From contig NZ_LMEP01000012.1 of assembly GCF_001426405.1 (NCBI RefSeq), forward strand, positions 373,920-437,919: a DNA stretch of 64,000 nucleotides, given 5' to 3'. Made by a program: the position numbers and the translations under genes. Position 1 is the stretch's first letter; each line of letters opens with the position of its first letter. Below, piece by piece: positions 7,488-16,606 of this stretch. The DNA comes from Streptomyces sp. Root1304. Its GTDB lineage: Bacteria; Actinomycetota; Actinomycetes; Streptomycetales; Streptomycetaceae. The notes beneath the pieces are model-generated. The model worked only from the letters and a program-made list of their open reading frames with translations. It was not told the origin of the DNA and ran no database searches.

Positions 7488-8612
7488 ATGAGCAGCCTCG
7501 ACGTGAACCAGGACCCGCACGCCAACGACGCCGCCCCCTACTCCGGAGGCGACCCGTACGCCGACTACCGCACCGGTGACTTCCCCTTCACCGAGCTGGT
7601 CGACCTCGCCGACCGCCGCCTCGGTGCCGGGGTCGTCGCCGCCAACGACGAGTTCTTCGCCGAGCGCGAGAACCTCCTCGTCCGCGAGCGCGCCGTCTTC
7701 GACCCGGAGCACTTCGGCCACAAGGGCAAGATCATGGACGGCTGGGAGACCCGCCGCCGCCGCGGCGCGGACGCCGGGAACGTCTTCCCGGCCCCCGAGG
7801 ACCACGACTGGGCGATCGTCCGGCTCGGCGCCCCCGGTGTGATCCGCGGGATCGTCGTCGACACCGCCCACTTCCGGGGCAACTACCCGCAGCGGGTCAG
7901 CATCCAGGCGACCGCCGTCGAGGGGTCGCCCAGCCCCGCCGAGCTGCTCGACGCGAAGTGGGAGGAGCTGGTCCCGCCGACCCCCGTCCGCGGCCACGCC
8001 GCCAACGGCTTCACCATCGACGCCGAGCGCCGCTGGACCCACGTCCGGGTCTGCCAGCACCCCGACGGCGGCATCGCCCGCCTCCGCGTCCACGGCGAGG
8101 TCGTGCCCGACCCCGAGTGGCTGGAGCTGCTCGGCACCCTCGACCTGATCTCCGTGCTCAACGGCGGTTCGTACGAGGACGCCTCGGACAAGTTCTACTC
8201 CTCGCCGACCCAGATCATCCTGCCCGGCACCTCCCGCAAGATGGACGACGGCTGGGAGAACCGCCGCCGCCGGGTGCGCGGCACCAACGACTGGGTGCGC
8301 TTCCGGCTCGCCGCGCAGGGCGCCGTCCGCGCCGTCGAGATCGACACCGCCTACCTCAAGGGCAACTCGGCCGGCTGGATCGCCCTCCAGGGCCGCAACG
8401 GCGAGTCGGGCGAGTGGTTCGAGATCATCCCCCGGACCAAGCTCCAGCCCGACACCCTGCACCGCTTCAAGCTGCCCGCGCAGGCCGTCGTCACCCACGT
8501 CCGCCTCGACGCCTTCCCCGACGGCGGCGTGGCCCGGATGCGGCTGCACGGCGCGCTGACGGAGCAGGGCGCGGCCGATCTCCGCGCCCGGTTCGCCCGC
8601 CTGGGCGGCTGA
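7488..8612 (+). CDS. alc: allantoicase
   Basis: Hydrolyses allantoate to ureidoglycolate and urea in purine and ureide degradation. The 374 residues consist of two copies of the allantoicase jelly-roll domain (about 35-200 and 215-372). The copies share KIMDGWETRRRR and KMDDGWENRRRR, then IVVDTAHFRGN and VEIDTAYLKGN, as expected for the family. The ATG at 7488 follows GGAGGAAG at 7471-7478. In this window it has no allantoinase, urease or ureidoglycolate gene beside it, and the preceding gene is an unrelated-looking LysR regulator. It must act with enzymes encoded elsewhere. A strong hairpin ends it. Confidence 0.93.
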   Translation: MSSLDVNQDPHANDAAPYSGGDPYADYRTGDFPFTELVDLADRRLGAGVVAANDEFFAERENLLVRERAVFDPEHFGHKGKIMDGWETRRRRGADAGNVFPAPEDHDWAIVRLGAPGVIRGIVVDTAHFRGNYPQRVSIQATAVEGSPSPAELLDAKWEELVPPTPVRGHAANGFTIDAERRWTHVRVCQHPDGGIARLRVHGEVVPDPEWLELLGTLDLISVLNGGSYEDASDKFYSSPTQIILPGTSRKMDDGWENRRRRVRGTNDWVRFRLAAQGAVRAVEIDTAYLKGNSAGWIALQGRNGESGEWFEIIPRTKLQPDTLHRFKLPAQAVVTHVRLDAFPDGGVARMRLHGALTEQGAADLRARFARLGG

Positions 8613-8680
8613 CACACTTCCGCCCGGCGGAGCGGCCGCGCGCCGACGCCCGCCCGCCGGGCGGACTCCACGCACGAGGA

Positions 8681-8717
8681 AGGGGCGCCCCCACGGGGGA
8701 GGGCGCCCCTTTCTTTC
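8681..8717. terminator. bidirectional terminator between alc and pepN
   Basis: AGGGGCGCCC (8681-8690) pairs perfectly with GGGCGCCCCT (8701-8710) around a ten-base loop, followed by TTTCTTT. It serves two converging genes. Confidence 0.88.
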
Positions 8718-8732
8718 GTACGGCCCGCCCGC

Positions 8733-11306
8733 CTACTTCGCGGCCGCGTCCGCCGCCTGTGCCTTCAGGGCGCGCTCGACGCCCGCGCGGCACTCCGTCA
8801 CCAGGCGACGCAGCGCCGGGACCGGGTCGTTCTCGGCGATCCACGCGTCCGTGGCGTCCAGGGTCCCCTGAGAGACCTGGACCGCCGGGTAGAGGCCGAC
8901 CACGATCTGCTGGATCATCTCGTGGCTGCGGGTCTCCGAGACGCCCTTGATCGACGCGAAGTACTTCGCCGTGTACGGGGCGAGCAGCTCGCGCTGGTCG
9001 GACTGGACGAAGCCGCCGATGACGGCCTCCTGCACGGCGTTGGCCAGCTTGTCGTCCTCGACGACCAGGGCCCAGGCCTCCGCCTTCGCGGCCTCCGTCG
9101 GACGGGCCGCGCGCGCGGTCGCCGCGTGCCGCTCGCCCGCCGCCGTACGGTCGCGCTCCAGCTCGGCGGCGATCTCCGCCTCGTCGAAGCGGCCGGTGGC
9201 CGCGAGCCGCTGCACGAACGCCCAGCGCAGCTCGGTGTCGACGGCCAGGCCCTCGATCACCACGGAGCCGTCGAGCAGCCCGGCGAGCACGTCGAGCTCC
9301 GCGTCCGTCCGCGCGGTCGCCGCGAACGCCCGCGCCCACGCCAGCTGGTGGTCGCTGCCGCCCTCGGCCGCGCGCAGCTGCTCCTGGGCGAAGCTGCCCC
9401 AGCGCGCCAGGCCGGTGGCCCGGAACTCCGGCGCCGCGTACAGGTCGAGGGCCGCCTTGACCTGGCCCTGGAGCGACTGGACCATGCCGATGTCGGACTC
9501 CTTGGCGATGCCCGAGAGCACCAGGTCCAGGTAGTCGCGGGTGGCCAGCTCGCCGTCGCGGGTCATGTCCCAGGCCGAGGCCCAGCACAGGGCGCGCGGC
9601 AGCGACTCGGCGAAGTCGCCGAGGTGCGCGGTGACGTTCTTCAGGGACACCTCGTCGAGGCGGACCTTGGCGTACGACAGGTCGTCGTCGTTGAGGAGGA
9701 CGACCGCCGGGCGGGACGTGCCGACGAGCTGCGGCACGGCGGTCAGCGCGGCCGCCTCGATGTCGAGTTCCAGGCGCTCGGTGCGGACGAGCTTGCCGGC
9801 CGCGTCGAGGTCGTAGAAGCCGATCGCGATCCGGTGCGGGCGCAGCACGGCCTCGCCCTTGGCGCCGGCGGGCAGCGCGGGGGCCTCCTGCCGGACGGCG
9901 AAGGAGGTGATGGAGCCGTTCTCGTCGGTCTCGATCTCCGGGCGGAGGATGTTGATGCCGGCCGTCTCCAGCCACGCCTTCGACCAGGTCTTCAGGTCGC
10001 GGCCCGAGGTCTCCTCAAGGGCGCCGAGGAGGTCGGAGAGGCGGGTGTTGCCGAAGGCGTGCGCCTGGAAGTAGGCCTGGACGCCCTTGAAGAACTCGTC
10101 CTCGCCGACGTAGGCGACGAGCTGCTTGAGCACGCTCGCGCCCTTGGCGTACGTGATCCCGTCGAAGTTGACGAGCACGTCCTCCAGGTCGTTGATCTCC
10201 GCCATGATCGGGTGCGTCGACGGCAGCTGGTCCTGGCGGTAGGCCCAGGTCTTCTCCGCGTTGGCGAAGGAGGTCCAGGCGTTCGGCCAGCGGGTGCCGG
10301 GCACCGAGGCCTGGCAGGCGACCGAGGTGAAGGTGGCGAACGACTCGTTCAGCCAGAGGTCGTTCCACCACTCCATGGTCACGAGGTCGCCGAACCACAT
10401 GTGGGCCAGCTCGTGCAGGATGGTCTCGGCGCGCCGCTCGTACGCCGCGTCCGTCACCTTCGAGCGGAAGACGTACTGGTCGCGGATGGTGACCGCGCCC
10501 GCGTTCTCCATCGCGCCCGCGTTGAACTCGGGCACGAAGAGCTGGTCGTACTTCGCGAACGGGTAGTCGTACGCGAACTTCTCCTGGAACCAGTCGAAGC
10601 CCTGGCGGGTCACGTCGAAGATGTGGTCCGCGTCGAGGAACTCGGCCAGCGAGGGACGGCAGTAGATGCCGAGCGGGACGGTCTGGCCGTCCTTCTCGTA
10701 CGTCGAGTGCACCGAGTGGTACGGGCCGACGATCAGGGCCGTGATGTACGTCGAGATGCGGGGGGTGGGCTCGAAGACCCACACGTCGTTGTCGGGCTTC
10801 GGCGTCGGCGAGTTCGAGATGACCGACCAGCCGCTCGGGGCCTTCACGGTGAACTGGAAGGTCGCCTTGAGGTCGGGCTGCTCGAACGAGGCGAAGACGC
10901 GACGCGCGTCCGGCACCTCGAACTGGGTGTACAGATAGGCCTGGTCGTCGACCGGGTCGACGAAGCGGTGCAGGCCCTCACCGGTGTTGGTGTACGCGCA
11001 GTCCGCGACCACCTTGAGCTCGTTGCTGCCCGCGGCGAGACGGTCCAGGGCGATCCGCGAGTCGCGGAAGACGGCGGCGACGTCGAGCGCGTGGCCGTTG
11101 AGCACGACCTCGTGGACGGCGGGGGCGACGAGGTCGATGAAGGTCGAGGCACCGGCCTCGGCGGAATCGAAGCGGACGGTGGTGACGGACCGGTAGGTGC
11201 CGCCCTCCTGCGCACCGGTGAGGTCGAGTTCGACCTCGTACGCGTCCACGGTCAGCAGCGCCGCCCGCTGCTGAGCCTCTTCACGGGTCAGGTTCGTGCC
11301 AGGCAC
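8733..11306 (-). CDS. pepN: aminopeptidase N, M1 family (first copy)
   Basis: Zinc metallopeptidase that removes N-terminal residues from peptides in the cytoplasm. 857 residues from GTG at 11306, chosen for the GAGGAG ribosome site; further upstream codons overlap the gap. The substrate-binding GAMEN motif is at 264-268. The zinc site HELAHMWFGD starts at 298 and its distal Glu is about 19 residues later. An ERAP1-like alpha-helical C-terminal domain (about 530-850) completes the standard actinobacterial form. A second pepN lies about 6.5 kb away on the same strand with the same order of motifs. Either copy could be the main enzyme. Confidence 0.95.
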   Translation of the reverse strand: MPGTNLTREEAQQRAALLTVDAYEVELDLTGAQEGGTYRSVTTVRFDSAEAGASTFIDLVAPAVHEVVLNGHALDVAAVFRDSRIALDRLAAGSNELKVVADCAYTNTGEGLHRFVDPVDDQAYLYTQFEVPDARRVFASFEQPDLKATFQFTVKAPSGWSVISNSPTPKPDNDVWVFEPTPRISTYITALIVGPYHSVHSTYEKDGQTVPLGIYCRPSLAEFLDADHIFDVTRQGFDWFQEKFAYDYPFAKYDQLFVPEFNAGAMENAGAVTIRDQYVFRSKVTDAAYERRAETILHELAHMWFGDLVTMEWWNDLWLNESFATFTSVACQASVPGTRWPNAWTSFANAEKTWAYRQDQLPSTHPIMAEINDLEDVLVNFDGITYAKGASVLKQLVAYVGEDEFFKGVQAYFQAHAFGNTRLSDLLGALEETSGRDLKTWSKAWLETAGINILRPEIETDENGSITSFAVRQEAPALPAGAKGEAVLRPHRIAIGFYDLDAAGKLVRTERLELDIEAAALTAVPQLVGTSRPAVVLLNDDDLSYAKVRLDEVSLKNVTAHLGDFAESLPRALCWASAWDMTRDGELATRDYLDLVLSGIAKESDIGMVQSLQGQVKAALDLYAAPEFRATGLARWGSFAQEQLRAAEGGSDHQLAWARAFAATARTDAELDVLAGLLDGSVVIEGLAVDTELRWAFVQRLAATGRFDEAEIAAELERDRTAAGERHAATARAARPTEAAKAEAWALVVEDDKLANAVQEAVIGGFVQSDQRELLAPYTAKYFASIKGVSETRSHEMIQQIVVGLYPAVQVSQGTLDATDAWIAENDPVPALRRLVTECRAGVERALKAQAADAAAK

Positions 11307-11416
11307 CCGGTCAACTCCTCGGTTTTGTGATGTTTGGCCCATCCTTCCACGGGGCGTGTCGGCAGCGCACGGGACATTTCCCAGGGCGAACACGGGAGCT
11401 TTCCGGGGGAACGCGC

Positions 11417-11450
11417 GGGGGCGGCCACCCGTCTCCGGATGACCGCCCCC
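11417..11450 (-). terminator. hairpin terminator after asd
   Basis: GGGGGCGG (11417-11424) pairs with CCGCCCCC (11443-11450), 16 bases beyond the asd stop codon on the leftward strand. No U-tract. Confidence 0.6.
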
Positions 11451-11465
11451 GTACCGCTCCGGGCG

Positions 11466-12599
<1,134 letters not shown>

Positions 12600-13154
12600 T
12601 CAGCTCTCCTTCGTACGGGCGTAGTGCCGGGAGGCCTTGGCCCGGTTGCCGCAGAGCGCCATCGAGCACCAGCGGCGGGTGCCGTTCCGCGAGGTGTCGA
12701 AGAAGTGCAGGATGCACGCCTCGTGGGCGCAGGCCCGGATGCGGTCGGGTGCGGTGCGGAGCAGATCGAGGTAGTCGCGGGCGGCGGTCCAGCCGGGTCC
12801 GTGGGCGGGGTCGGTGAACTCGGCCCGCTCGCCGGGGCCCTCGGCGGTGAGGGTGGCCCGGATGCGGCCGTGGCCGAGGACGGCGTCGACGCGGGCGGTG
12901 GCCCCGGGGTCGCCGGGGTGGTCGACGAGCGCGGCGAGCGCGTCCCGGGCGGTGAGGGTGTGGCGGAGGGTGGCCGCGTCGGCGGTGAACCGCTCGGCCA
13001 GGCCGTTGGCGGTGAGCCAGACGGCGAGGCCCTCGACCCCGGTGAGCAGGTCCTGCCGGACGCCGTCCAGGTTCCAGCGGGTGTTGAGGAGGTCCAGGGA
13101 GACGGGCTCGCCGGTGAGCGGTCGCGGGTCGACGGGGGTCGTGGCGGCGGTCAT
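12600..13154 (-). CDS. CGNR zinc-finger protein (ABATE/DUF1470 domain), putative regulator
   Basis: 184 residues. The N-terminal part (about 12-130) is the ABATE domain, a putative ligand- or stress-sensing fold. The C-terminus is a CGNR zinc finger with Cys142, Cys147, Cys163 and Cys168, the last inside the name-giving CGNR, followed by the basic tail AKASRHYAR. Family members are thought to be DNA-binding regulators. It is divergent from a PNPOx-like flavoprotein, and the gap holds three copies of one motif, so it probably controls itself and that neighbour. The stop is at 12600. Domain assignment is firm; the regulatory role is inferred. Confidence 0.88.
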   Translation of the reverse strand: MTAATTPVDPRPLTGEPVSLDLLNTRWNLDGVRQDLLTGVEGLAVWLTANGLAERFTADAATLRHTLTARDALAALVDHPGDPGATARVDAVLGHGRIRATLTAEGPGERAEFTDPAHGPGWTAARDYLDLLRTAPDRIRACAHEACILHFFDTSRNGTRRWCSMALCGNRAKASRHYARTKES

Positions 13155-13175
13155 GGCGGCACCCTTCTCGGCGAA

Positions 13176-13247
13176 CTAACCCCTCAAGAGTACGTGAGCG
13201 GTTGACGTTCTTCTTGGCTAACCATTAAAGTCGAATTAAGGGGTTAG
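13176..13247. promoter_or_regulatory. three-copy CTAACC motif between CGNR and PNPOx genes
   Basis: CTAACCCCTCAAG (13176-13188, plus), CTAACCATTAAAG (13218-13230, plus) and CTAACCCCTTAAT (13235-13247, minus). The outer two are inverted relative to each other. TTGACG (13202-13207) and TAAAGT (13226-13231), 18 bases apart, form a possible rightward promoter overlapped by copies two and three. A likely operator set for the CGNR regulator. Confidence 0.6.
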
Positions 13248-13288
13248 CTTGCAGTGGCCCCGACCGTCCGCACCCTCCGGAGGACCCC

Positions 13289-14191
13289 ATGGGCGCCCAC
13301 GACACGCAGCCCGGACCCGCGTACCACCCCGGCTCCCTCGCCCTCCAGGACCGCTACGACGTCCGCGACCTCGCCGCCCACGTCGGCCGCTCCATCGCCC
13401 CCGGCATCCGCCCGGTCGCGGCCGCCTTCCTGGCGGCCCAGCCGATGCTGCTGCTCGGCGCCCCCGACCCCTCGGGCCGCGTCTGGGCGAGCCTGCTCGC
13501 CGGGGACCCCGGCTTCGTCCGCGCCACCGGCCCGCACACCCTCTCCGTCGCGGGCGGCGTGCCCGCCCACGACCCGCTCGCCGGGGCCGTCACCGAGGGG
13601 GGAACCCCCGTCGGCACCCTCGCCCTCGACCCCCGCACCCGCCGCCGGATGCGCCTCAACGGCACCGCGAGGCCCAGCGCGCGCGGGATGGTCATCGAGG
13701 CCGAGCGGGTCTTCTCCAACTGCCCCAAGTACCTCCACCGGCGGGAGTGGTACGGCTCCGACCCCACCGGCCCCGACGCCGGTGCCGTGCGGCACGGCGA
13801 GGTGCTCGGCCCCGACCAGGTGCGCCGCGTCCGCGCCGCCGACACCTTCTTCGTCGCCACCGTCGGCCCCGCCGGCGTCGAGACCAGCCACCGCGGCGGC
13901 AACCCCGGCTTCGTGCGGGTCGAAGCGCCCCGGGAACTCACCTGGCGCGACTACCCGGGCAACGCGATGTTCCTGACCCTGGGCAACCTGGAGGCGGACG
14001 GACGCGCCGGGCTGCTCTTCCTGGACTGGGAGACCGGGACGACCCTCCAGCTCAGCGGCCTCGCCCACACCGAGTACGGCCCCGAGGGGCGGGTCACCCG
14101 CTTCCGCGTCGAGCGCACGGTGGAGACCCCGGCGGGCAGCCCCCTGCGCTGGTCGGCGGTGGACCGCTCACCGATCGACCCGACCGCCTGA
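13289..14191 (+). CDS. pyridoxamine 5'-phosphate oxidase-like flavin-binding protein
   Basis: 300 residues with the split-barrel fold used by FMN or F420 enzymes. The first half (about 40-110) has the FMN-barrel strand pattern and SGRVWASLLAGDPGFV. The second half (about 160-290) reads VRAADTFFVATVGPAGVETS, then RGGNPGFVRV, typical of the PNPOx-like family annotated as pyridoxamine oxidase-related, sometimes fused to a ferredoxin-reductase module. No such module is present here. The ATG at 13289 follows GGAGGA. Divergent CGNR protein and shared motif suggest inducible expression. Substrate is unknown; detoxification of a small electrophile is one possibility. Confidence 0.82.
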   Translation: MGAHDTQPGPAYHPGSLALQDRYDVRDLAAHVGRSIAPGIRPVAAAFLAAQPMLLLGAPDPSGRVWASLLAGDPGFVRATGPHTLSVAGGVPAHDPLAGAVTEGGTPVGTLALDPRTRRRMRLNGTARPSARGMVIEAERVFSNCPKYLHRREWYGSDPTGPDAGAVRHGEVLGPDQVRRVRAADTFFVATVGPAGVETSHRGGNPGFVRVEAPRELTWRDYPGNAMFLTLGNLEADGRAGLLFLDWETGTTLQLSGLAHTEYGPEGRVTRFRVERTVETPAGSPLRWSAVDRSPIDPTA

Positions 14192-14261
14192 ACCACCGGC
14201 CGCCCCGGCCGCTCGAACCTCGACTGCCCGGGCCGCCTGAACCACCGGCCGCTTGAACCAC
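14186..14261 (+). repeat. 18-bp direct repeat with a degraded third copy
   Basis: GCCTGAACCACCGGCCGC occurs at 14186-14203 (spanning the PNPOx stop codon) and 14235-14252. A partial third copy, GCTTGAACCAC, is at 14251-14261. The function is unknown; it may be a local duplication. Confidence 0.75.
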
Positions 14262-14323
14262 AGGCGGCCCGCACCACCGATTGCCTCCGAAGCCGCCCCC
14301 GCCGACACCCCCGAGGACCGCTC

Positions 14324-14872
14324 GTGACCACCACCCCGGCCCCCGAAGCCACCCTGCCCACCGCCGCGGCCCCCGTCCCGCCCCGAGCCGCCGCCCGCCC
14401 CGGCCCGCCCCCGCGCCCCCGGCTCCGGGTGATGCTCGGCTCCACCGTCGGCAGTGTCGCCGCGCTCCTGCTCCTGGTGGCCGTCGGCACCGTGCTCCAC
14501 CAGCCGCTGCTGATCCCGCCGCTCGCGGCGAGCATGGCCCTCGTGGCGGGCGCCCCCGACCTCCCGCTGTCCCAGCCGCGCTCGGTCGTCGGCGGCCAGC
14601 TGCTCTCCGCGCTCACCGGCTTCGCCGTCCTGGCCCTCGCCGGCCCCGGCTTCTGGTCGGCCGCCGTCGCTGGCGGCCTCGCGCTCGGCGTCATGATGGC
14701 GGCCCGCACCCCGCACTCGCCCGCCGCGGCCACCGCCGTGATCGTCGCCCTCCAGTCGCCGCCCTTCTGGGCGTTTATCGGCCTTCTCGCCCTCGCCTCC
14801 GCGCTGTTGGTCGCCGTCGGCCTCGGGGCCGCCCGCGTCACGGGCCGGACGTATCCCGCGTACTGGATCTAA
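14324..14872 (+). CDS. HPP-family integral membrane protein
   Basis: 182 residues from a GTG at 14324 after GAGGA. Residues 1-38 are Pro/Ala-rich and cytoplasmic. About four to five membrane spans follow. The HPP family signature region includes LIPPLAASMALVAGAPDLPL, SQPRSVVGGQLLSALTG and AARTPHSPAAATAVIVAL, as in the family named for its HPP motif (here TPHSPAA). Some plant and cyanobacterial HPP proteins move nitrite; the bacterial role is not settled. It lies 132 bases after the PNPOx gene with no clear terminator between, so co-transcription is possible. Confidence 0.85.
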   Translation: MTTTPAPEATLPTAAAPVPPRAAARPGPPPRPRLRVMLGSTVGSVAALLLLVAVGTVLHQPLLIPPLAASMALVAGAPDLPLSQPRSVVGGQLLSALTGFAVLALAGPGFWSAAVAGGLALGVMMAARTPHSPAAATAVIVALQSPPFWAFIGLLALASALLVAVGLGAARVTGRTYPAYWI

Positions 14873-14875
14873 CCT
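14870..14875 (+). promoter_or_regulatory. -10 box of a leaderless Nudix transcript
   Basis: TAACCT ends six bases before the ATG at 14882, inside the HPP stop region. No ribosome site is seen. Confidence 0.5.
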
Positions 14876-14881
14876 CGTTCC

Positions 14882-15349
14882 ATGAAGCAGGAGTTGAGGG
14901 TGGCGGCCTACGCCGTGTGTGTCCGGGACGGCGACGTGCTCCTGGCCCGCTGGGTGGCGGACGACGGGACCAAGCGGTGGACGCTGCCGGGCGGCGGCAT
15001 GGACCACGGCGAGGAACCCGTACGGACCATGGTCCGGGAGGTCGAGGAGGAGACGGGCTATCTCGTCGAGCCCACCGCCCTCCTCGGTGTCGACTCGATC
15101 CGGCGCGGCTGGATCCGCCGGTTCGCCGCCCCGGGCGACTTCCAGGGCCTGCGGATCATCTACGAGGCCCAGGTCACCGGGGGTTCCCTGCGCAACGAGA
15201 CCGGCGGTTCCACGGACCTCGCCGCCTGGCACCCGCTCGACGCCGTCGCCGCGCTGCCCCGGGTGGATCTCGTCGACATCGGCCTCGACCTGTGGCGCGA
15301 ACGGCCCCCGGTCGGCCGCTCCCGCCTCTCCGATCCGTCGAAAGGCTGA
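14882..15349 (+). CDS. Nudix hydrolase
   Basis: 155 residues; a single Nudix domain that hydrolyses a nucleoside diphosphate linked to another group. The Nudix box spans 38-60 and fits G-x5-E-x7-REU-x-EE-x-G-U, with Glu44, Arg52, Glu53, Glu56 and Glu57. Substrate cannot be told from the box. The ATG at 14882 follows the HPP stop by nine bases and has a TANNNT box six bases upstream, so it may be leaderless. A short terminal tail (PPVGRSRLSDPSKG) is Ser/Pro rich. Confidence 0.92.
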   Translation: MKQELRVAAYAVCVRDGDVLLARWVADDGTKRWTLPGGGMDHGEEPVRTMVREVEEETGYLVEPTALLGVDSIRRGWIRRFAAPGDFQGLRIIYEAQVTGGSLRNETGGSTDLAAWHPLDAVAALPRVDLVDIGLDLWRERPPVGRSRLSDPSKG

Positions 15350-15450
15350 AAAAGGCTCAACCGCCCCCCACCCGCTCAACCGTCCCCAGGGCCCCGCGGT
15401 CCTCCCCGCCGACCGCAGCACACGCACAGCAGAGCCACAGGGGAGCCCGC

Positions 15451-16602
15451 ATGTCAGCCGTACGCACCACCCGCACCGTCCTGGCCGCCGTCCTGGTCGC
15501 GGGGATCACCGCCACCGCGCTCACCGCCCCCGCGCTGGCGGCGGCACCGGCACCGGCGAAGCAGGGCCACGCGGCCACCCAGCAGGCGCTCGGGGACGCC
15601 GTCGACTCCGGCGTGCCCGGCGCCGTCGCCCAGGCCCGCGACGGACACGGCAGCTGGACCGGAACCGCCGGCGACCGCAAGGGCAACGACCGCTACCGCG
15701 TCGGCTCCATCACCAAGACCTTCACCGCCACCGTCCTCCTCCAGCTCCAGGCCGAGGGCCGCATCGACCTCGACGACCCGGTCGAGAAGTGGCTCCCCGG
15801 CGTCGTCCGGGGCAACGGCCACGACGGCCGCGGGATCACCGTCCGCCAGCTGCTCAACCACACCAGCGGCATCTACAGCTACACCGCGGACCCCGCCTTC
15901 CAGGAGAAGGTCTTCGGCCCCGGCTTCCTGGAGCACCGCTACGACACCTGGACCCCGCGGCAGCTCGTCGCGGTCGCCATGAGCCACGAGCCGGACTTCG
16001 CCCCCGGCACCTCCTGGAACTACTCCAACACCAACTTCGTCCTCGCCGGCATGGTGATCGAGAAGGTCACCGGCCGCCCGTACGGCAAGGCCGTCGAGAA
16101 CCGGATCATCAAGCCGCTCAAGCTCCGCGCCACCACCGTCCCCGGGACCCGCACGGCCATGCCGGAGCCCAGCAGCCCGGCGTACTCCAAGCTCTCCCGG
16201 GACGTCGACGCCCCCGTCCACGAGGTCTCCGCGCTCAACCCGAGCATCGCGGGCGCGGCGGGCGAGATCATCTCCGACTCCCGCGACCTGCAGACCTTCT
16301 ACCGCGCCCTGCTCAAGGGCCGGCTCCTCACCGGGGACGGCCTCAGGGAGATGACCACCACGGTGCCGATCTCCCCCGACTTCCCGAACGTGAGCTACGG
16401 CCTCGGGCTCATGAAGGAGAAGCTGAGCTGCGGGAAGGAGGTCTGGGGCCACGGCGGCGGCATCCACGGCTCCACCTCCCTCGCGAACGTGACCCGCGAC
16501 GGCGAGCACTCCCTCGCCGGCAACTTCAACGCCGACTGGACGGGCGACACCCAGAAGGTCGTCGAGGCCGAGTTCTGCGGCACCGCCGCCGCCGACAAGT
16601 AG
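15451..16602 (+). CDS. secreted serine hydrolase, beta-lactamase/D-Ala-D-Ala carboxypeptidase family
   Basis: 383 residues with a signal peptide (1-30, ending LAAAPAP). Catalytic motifs of the class C beta-lactamase/S12 fold are in order: Ser86-x-x-Lys89 in GSITKTF, Tyr191-x-Asn193 in NYSNTN, and His334-Gly in WGHGGGIHG. LRQLLNHTSGIYSY-type and FSPGTSWNYSN-type sequences are characteristic of the Streptomyces R61 DD-peptidase group. Two cysteines (in LSCGKE and EFCGTA) near the C-terminus could form a disulphide. The ATG at 15451 follows AGGGGAG. It probably trims peptidoglycan stems or hydrolyses a small ester; which cannot be decided. Confidence 0.92.
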   Translation: MSAVRTTRTVLAAVLVAGITATALTAPALAAAPAPAKQGHAATQQALGDAVDSGVPGAVAQARDGHGSWTGTAGDRKGNDRYRVGSITKTFTATVLLQLQAEGRIDLDDPVEKWLPGVVRGNGHDGRGITVRQLLNHTSGIYSYTADPAFQEKVFGPGFLEHRYDTWTPRQLVAVAMSHEPDFAPGTSWNYSNTNFVLAGMVIEKVTGRPYGKAVENRIIKPLKLRATTVPGTRTAMPEPSSPAYSKLSRDVDAPVHEVSALNPSIAGAAGEIISDSRDLQTFYRALLKGRLLTGDGLREMTTTVPISPDFPNVSYGLGLMKEKLSCGKEVWGHGGGIHGSTSLANVTRDGEHSLAGNFNADWTGDTQKVVEAEFCGTAAADK

Positions 16603-16606
16603 GCCG

